Positions 59,142 through 64,000 of a DNA stretch of 64,000 nt are shown piece by piece. Source of the DNA: Sphagnum magellanicum. Taxonomy: Eukaryota; Streptophyta; Sphagnopsida; Sphagnales; Sphagnaceae. The translations under genes and the position numbers were made by a program. The stretch covers positions 33,160,001-33,224,000 of the forward strand of contig CM038908.1 in assembly GCA_021904315.1 (NCBI GenBank), given 5' to 3'. How positions within the stretch are numbered: position 1 is the first letter of the stretch; each line of letters begins with the position of its first letter. A model generated the notes under the pieces. That model saw only the letters and a list, made by a program, of their open reading frames with translations, was not told the DNA's origin and ran no database searches.

Positions 59142-60774
59142 TTAATTTGATGATGGTGACACTTGATCAACATTTTCAACTAAAATAATTGATAGATAAT
59201 TGAAATCTAGTGTTGAAATTAGCACAAACAATTCACACAAAGGTGGGTCACTAATGATATCAACAACAAAGGTATCATTGTTCAAGATGATTGGATTAAA
59301 AGTCTCCACAATCTTGACATCACAAGAAATAATGACATTGTGGGTGGATGGCTGATAACAACTATAACCTTTGACCTTGTCATCATGACTAAGAAAAGTG
59401 CATTTTTCACTATGAATAGCCAATTTCCTTCGTTTGGTTTGTTGTTGTATACATAAATAATGGATCCAAACACATGTAAATGTGCAATTAATGGTTTTTT
59501 GCCAAAAAAAAACAATTCCTTAGATGTTTTATTAGAGTGAAGCTTCATTGATCTCAAATTCAGCACACAAAATGATATTCGAACAACTTCTCCCCATAAG
59601 AATTAAAGCAATCTTTTATCCAAGATAAAATATCGAATGATGTGAAATAGAGAGCAATAAATTACACCTCTCAACCACATTGTTATGCTAAAGGGTGTAT
59701 GGTACGATAAATTGTCTCTTAATGCCAACATTAGCACAATAGGTAGAGAAACTGTGTGAAATATATTCACATGGTCGTTATTTATCTGAAATGCAAGTAT
59801 TCATTGGGGAACACCTATTTCAACCTCTTATTGAAAAAAATGAAACATGTTGAACACTTCATCTTTGTGAGCCATGAAATACACCCAAGTTTTCCTGGAG
59901 TAGTTGTTAATGAAGCTCACAAAGTAATGTGTTCCTCCTAAAATGGCATTCGAAACAACCCACACATGTCCAAATGGATTAAGTGTAAAATCTTAGTGGC
60001 CTTGTTTTCGATAACCTTCGGAAACTTAGCATGCGAAATTGCTTGTCATGCAAGCAACATGCACAAGGCCTATTAAAGAGTCTCACGGGAGGTAATCCAA
60101 TCACCACTTGAAATTGGATCATTCGGTGAAACCCATCCTTATGAAAATGGTCATGTCATTTATGCCATATCTTTCTTTTGGTGAGACCACAAAGAGTAAT
60201 TAAATTGACCTCCCCTAAAGGATTGACCATTTTCTATCCTTTAAACTATTACAAACCCTTTCCATTTTCTCTTTCAACAAAAGCAACAAGTTCTTTGATA
60301 TAATAGTTTCGCAGAAAACCACTTTTCAAAACCACCAGTTGAACAAAGGCTAATGTCGTTCATGTGTTGCATGTTAAAGAAGATTCCAAGATTATTGTTT
60401 ACATGGTGAGTGGCTCCAAAATCCAAATACCACAATGATGGTAAAAGTAGTGCAGATTCAACTAGGTTGAACTTAATCGAACAAATAGCCAAAACATTAG
60501 TAACTATCAAAGTGAGATAATTTTGTTCATTGACAACTCCAAGTTTTTTGTTAAATTGAAGTTCAATTGTGCAAGCTTCAATGTTGTTACCCAAATCAAC
60601 AAAATCTTTAGCCTCCTCCTTAGCATTAAATTCATCCTTAGGAACAAAAGCTTCATCTACCACATTAACTTGTCCATGCAACCAATTCCTCTTTTCTTGA
60701 AGTATAAACTTTAAGTCCTTCATGTGGTTAATCATCGCTTGAATTTCACATTCATGTTTCAAATGACTTCTCAC
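59142..60774 (-). pseudogene. copia protease and integrase, broken
   Basis: The complement of 60274-60774 contains WYLDFGATHHVNNNLGIF, the copia protease with D-F-G in place of the usual D-S-G. Integrase fragments follow leftwards, including a VVERCN-type remnant near 59690, and VFGSIIYVYNNKPNEGNWLF, then KVIVVISH, at 59282-59566, the integrase C-terminal segment. The active-site change and stops mark it as dead. Confidence 0.75.
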
Positions 60775-60889
60775 AACAATTATAAATAACTAGCCTTGGT
60801 TGGCTAGACCCTCATGCTCTATAACATGGTTAATAGTTGTTTACTAAGTTGTGACCAAGTTGGTTTATAATTGAAAAAAAGTTGGTGTT

Positions 60890-61480
60890 TCAAAAATTGT
60901 CGAAGTTCCTTCCTTGTGCCATTAGAAGATGATAATTATTATTCAATCTTCTAGAAAAAACATTTGGGTTTTGCCGAACTTGAAATTGATGATTCCTTGA
61001 ATCGCTAAATGTACTGTTATGACCTTCCACCACAAGTGTTTCTCCACGATCTTCTATAACAAGCCTTAAAATAAATCCCTTGTTCAATAACTTAGTTTCA
61101 AGATCCTCATAAGTTGGAAATTGATCATTGCCAATCTACATTTTTTTGAACATGCCATACTCCTTGGGTAGATTTCAGAACATAAAATTGACAGTACTCC
61201 AATTTCCTCAAGTTAATTCGCCACATTTTTTATCTTTGTCAAATGAGCATCCATATTAATATTGTCAAATTTTCTTAAACTAAAACATTTATCAATTAAC
61301 ATGACTTCTCTAAGCACCACATCAAACTCGTAACAATCCTTGAAAACCTTCCATTAAACAAATGGATCAAAGTATCATTTGAACAAGTTTCAAATAGAGT
61401 TTTTCATATTATTATTAAATGCATTCATCATTTTTGACCGTCCAATGATCTCCTAGTCACTCATTGAGCTAGAAGGTCAA
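60890..61480 (-). pseudogene. copia gag remnant
   Basis: Minus-strand fragments between the primer site and the protease, with many stops. Position and orientation, more than sequence, support the call. The complement of 60890-61087 is the longest piece. Confidence 0.45.
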
Positions 61481-61838
61481 GTCACACAATAAGAAAACAA
61501 GTTGTCCTATTGAAATGCATGTTTCATTTTGTATGCCCAAATGCCATAGTTAGACACCCCTTCCAAATGATAAGCCAAGTTGGAATTTTTGGTTCAAAAC
61601 CTATCATGACTACTGTGTTTTGCAGTAATTTTTGCTTATTACAAAATCATCTTAGTGCCTTTTATGTAGTATGTTTTCCAAACATCTTAATTAATCTTTC
61701 TTTTAAATATTTTTGTATTTCAAAACAAACATTATTCTAGGAAGTCGTTCGCTCATCAACTACACTCCTTGGCCAATCACATCGATTTAAGGAAAATACA
61801 AACTCATGTAATCCTAAGCTGAATGACTCTGATAGCAT

Positions 61839-62037
61839 GTAAAATTTTTTATTCAAAGTAAAAAAAATTATACATAAAAACTCGCCACAAGGAATGTAAT
61901 TGTTCATGAAAGAGATAACCCATGGTGTTTATATTCCTAAACTACTACACTAAGAATAAAAATAATAACTAATATTTAATCAATTAAATCTAGAAGTTGC
62001 GACAAATGATGGAGGCTTGAGCATATCATCCAACGTG
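61839..62037 (-). repeat. 5' LTR of copia copy 2
   Basis: Direct partner of 56859-57053. It starts TGTAAAATTT directly after the primer-binding site and ends near CATCCAACG. Confidence 0.8.
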
Positions 62038-64000
62038 TGCTTGGTATTTTCAAAAAACTCTTGATGAGTAGGGTGCACGAACTTGGTTTGAAACTGTTTG
62101 GAGCCATGGTGTGGAAACTATTGGTTATTGAACCATTTTTTCAATGAAAATTAAATAAAATTGAAATTGAAAAGTTTATTGGAATTTGGGGGTGTTCTTT
62201 ATGTTGTTGGAAAAGCCTTTAGCAAGTCAAATTTAATAGAGTTTATTTCACAATTTTCAAAGCTAAGGTGTGATTGATTTTTGAATGAATTTTGTTGCTA
62301 GAAATTTAAACAAATTACAAAATTTGAGTTTGGAAGGAAAACTTAGTGGAGCGCTCAATGTCTTCACACTTGGGCCAACAACACAAGCTATATTAGTAGG
62401 GATAATACAAAGCATATGGGGCACCATGGAGGCCATGGCTAAGTCACCAATTTTGATCTCAGTTTCATGTTTTTAAATGTGGTAAAAAAATGAAGAATTG
62501 CAATGGAGAAAGAGGATGGGCAATGCCAATTTGGCATTAAAAAAAAATTAAAGACAAAGAAAAAATTCTCCTTTTTTATTTTGTCAAAAACATACCTCAA
62601 TTAATTTCACAACAAAAAAAAAACATTTTTCACCTCCATTTGCAAAATGATTCGATGATTGCATTAATGTCACCTTGGTTCTATTCATGAAATTCATACA
62701 AACCCTTGAACAATACCTAAATTCATTCTACCAAAAAATATTATGGTGAATAATTAGATAATGCATAAATAAACTAAATGTAACAAAAAATTTAATGAAA
62801 ATGTGAAAAAGAGATTAACTTCAAATCAACCAAATTTGTTTCCCCAAAATTATTAGGTAGAATTTCAAAAAAATTTGTTATTGCCCTAAACTTTCCTCAC
62901 ATGTGTGATCCCACCTATTTTGGTACTTTGGCCCTAACACAACGCCTGGTCTATTGCCAAATTATTTTAAGAAGAATAAATCAATGAGCCACAAGTGAAT
63001 GGGCTTGGAACCAACACCCAACATGTAAGCACATGTCATCACCTCCACATTAAGTTTTTAATTTACATTATCAAGTGAGCAAATGACAACCTTTAAAATA
63101 AATGAAGATGCAATGTGATGTTTCCCCAATGGCCAATGGGCATAGTTAGCTTAGCATAGAGGGCCATCTTCAATTACCTCTCATTATATGGGGTAATGTT
63201 TTTTCTTCACTTTTGGGATTTAGCCCATGTGGCCACTTGTGCTTTTGCTTTGGTATTCAAATGCCTAATAATCATCAATTATAAGAACTGTTCCCAACCC
63301 CACAATGTTCATTTCAAATTTACTAGCTATTAGTTAAATTATGGGGTGAAGTTTCTAGCTCTTGTTTAATTTTACAGGTGAAAATTTTAGGATTTGTAAT
63401 TAGAGCTTTCTTTGGTTTTTCTGCAAGAGCACTTAAGATTTTTTGATGAGGTGTAATTTGTTCAAATTGGAATCTAACAACTACTTATGGCATGGATTTG
63501 TTTTTTAACAATTATTAAGGATCAAAATATAATAATAACTAAGTACATGTTGCAAATCCAACCATAAACACAAGCATGCAAAATGCAAAGCAATCATACA
63601 CACATGAGAAATGAACCCCAAAAGTTAGCATTTCTAATAACAATGCATTCAAATTTCAAAAAACTAAATCAAAGTGAGAAGTAGACCTAAACAATTAAAG
63701 GGGAGTTGAACCTGTAAAACTAGCCTTTTTAACTCAACTAACTTCCAATTTCAAGTTCACTTAACCAACAAAATAAAAAATTGAAAAATTGTGAAGAAGG
63801 GAAAGACCATGTAGGTTCCAAAAATGCCAACAACCGCAAACATGAAAACAAAGGGTTTGTTTGATCATCCAACCATGGAATTCAACACAACATTGAAAAT
63901 CTTTAAATTTTTTTTAAAAAATCCATACTATTTTGTTAAAGTTTGTGTAAAATTTTGTCAAAAATATGTTATTTTCAAAGTTTTCCAAGTCCTTTTGCAA
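62038..64000. other. AT-rich stretch to the window end; no gene seen
   Basis: No recognisable coding, RNA or repeat feature on either strand. Only short open frames of chance length are present. Confidence 0.4.

Larger units (their letters stand above)
56859..62037 (-). mobile_element. Decayed Ty1/copia retrotransposon (copy 2) with LTRs, PBS and PPT
   Basis: LTR-like ends of ~195 bp flank a minus-strand copia gag-pol. Next to the right LTR the minus strand reads TGCTATCAGAGTCATT, close to the initiator-Met tRNA primer site TGGTATCAGAGC. Beside the left LTR it reads AAGAGGGGG directly before TGTTGGATG, a typical polypurine tract. TGCTT at 56854-56858 and 62038-62042 is a plausible 5-bp target duplication, though the right LTR then has two odd terminal bases. 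Many stops and frameshifts are present. Confidence 0.85.

Overview
This window looks like a nuclear chromosome segment of a land plant, most likely a fern. The evidence is two spliced genes with GT-AG introns, a plant-type peroxisomal acyl-CoA oxidase, an OXS3-like gene, and a decayed PPR gene of the E/DYW class whose wording resembles the large PPR families I know from homosporous ferns. The fern assignment is inference, and no organelle or bacterial signature is present. Moderately GC-rich gene islands sit in a very AT-rich repeat sea.

Layout: (1) 1-1745, the 3' part of an OXS3-like gene, two exons. (2) 3.2-6.5 kb, a small MITE, short duplications and a relic of a fold-back family. (3) 6.5-13 kb, a decayed Ty1/copia element on the minus strand, split by a ~0.8 kb TIR element and by a 1.7 kb CACTA-like element that has an exact 3-bp target duplication and carries a tRNA-like segment. 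(4) 14.5-28.7 kb, a nested stack: a CACTA-like outer element holding a Ty3/gypsy chromovirus (LTRs, TSD ACTAT), itself split by a 3.8 kb TIR insertion, and a second CACTA-like element with a TSD of AAT and an internal tandem array. (5) 29.3-32.3 kb, a broken MULE-like transposase gene with a SWIM-like finger. (6) 33.5-42.4 kb, an apparently intact 14-exon acyl-CoA oxidase gene coding for 674 residues and ending in the peroxisomal signal SKL. It is preceded by a five-copy ~110-bp minisatellite. (7) 42.8-45.9 kb, a second copy of the MITE and a ~350-bp satellite array. (8) 48.6-50.0 kb, a 1.3 kb fold-back element with ~570-bp arms. (9) 50.9-53.1 kb, a PPR pseudogene that also carries an OSB-type PDF motif at its N-terminus. 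(10) 56.9-62.0 kb, a second decayed Ty1/copia element with LTRs, primer-binding site and polypurine tract. The remainder shows no supportable gene.

Only the OXS3-like and acyl-CoA oxidase genes look functional. The first belongs to a family linked to stress tolerance and chromatin. The second carries out the first step of peroxisomal beta-oxidation. No functional link between the two is visible. The rest of the window is mainly a record of layered transposon insertion and decay. All boundaries were read by eye, and no alignment or database search was run.
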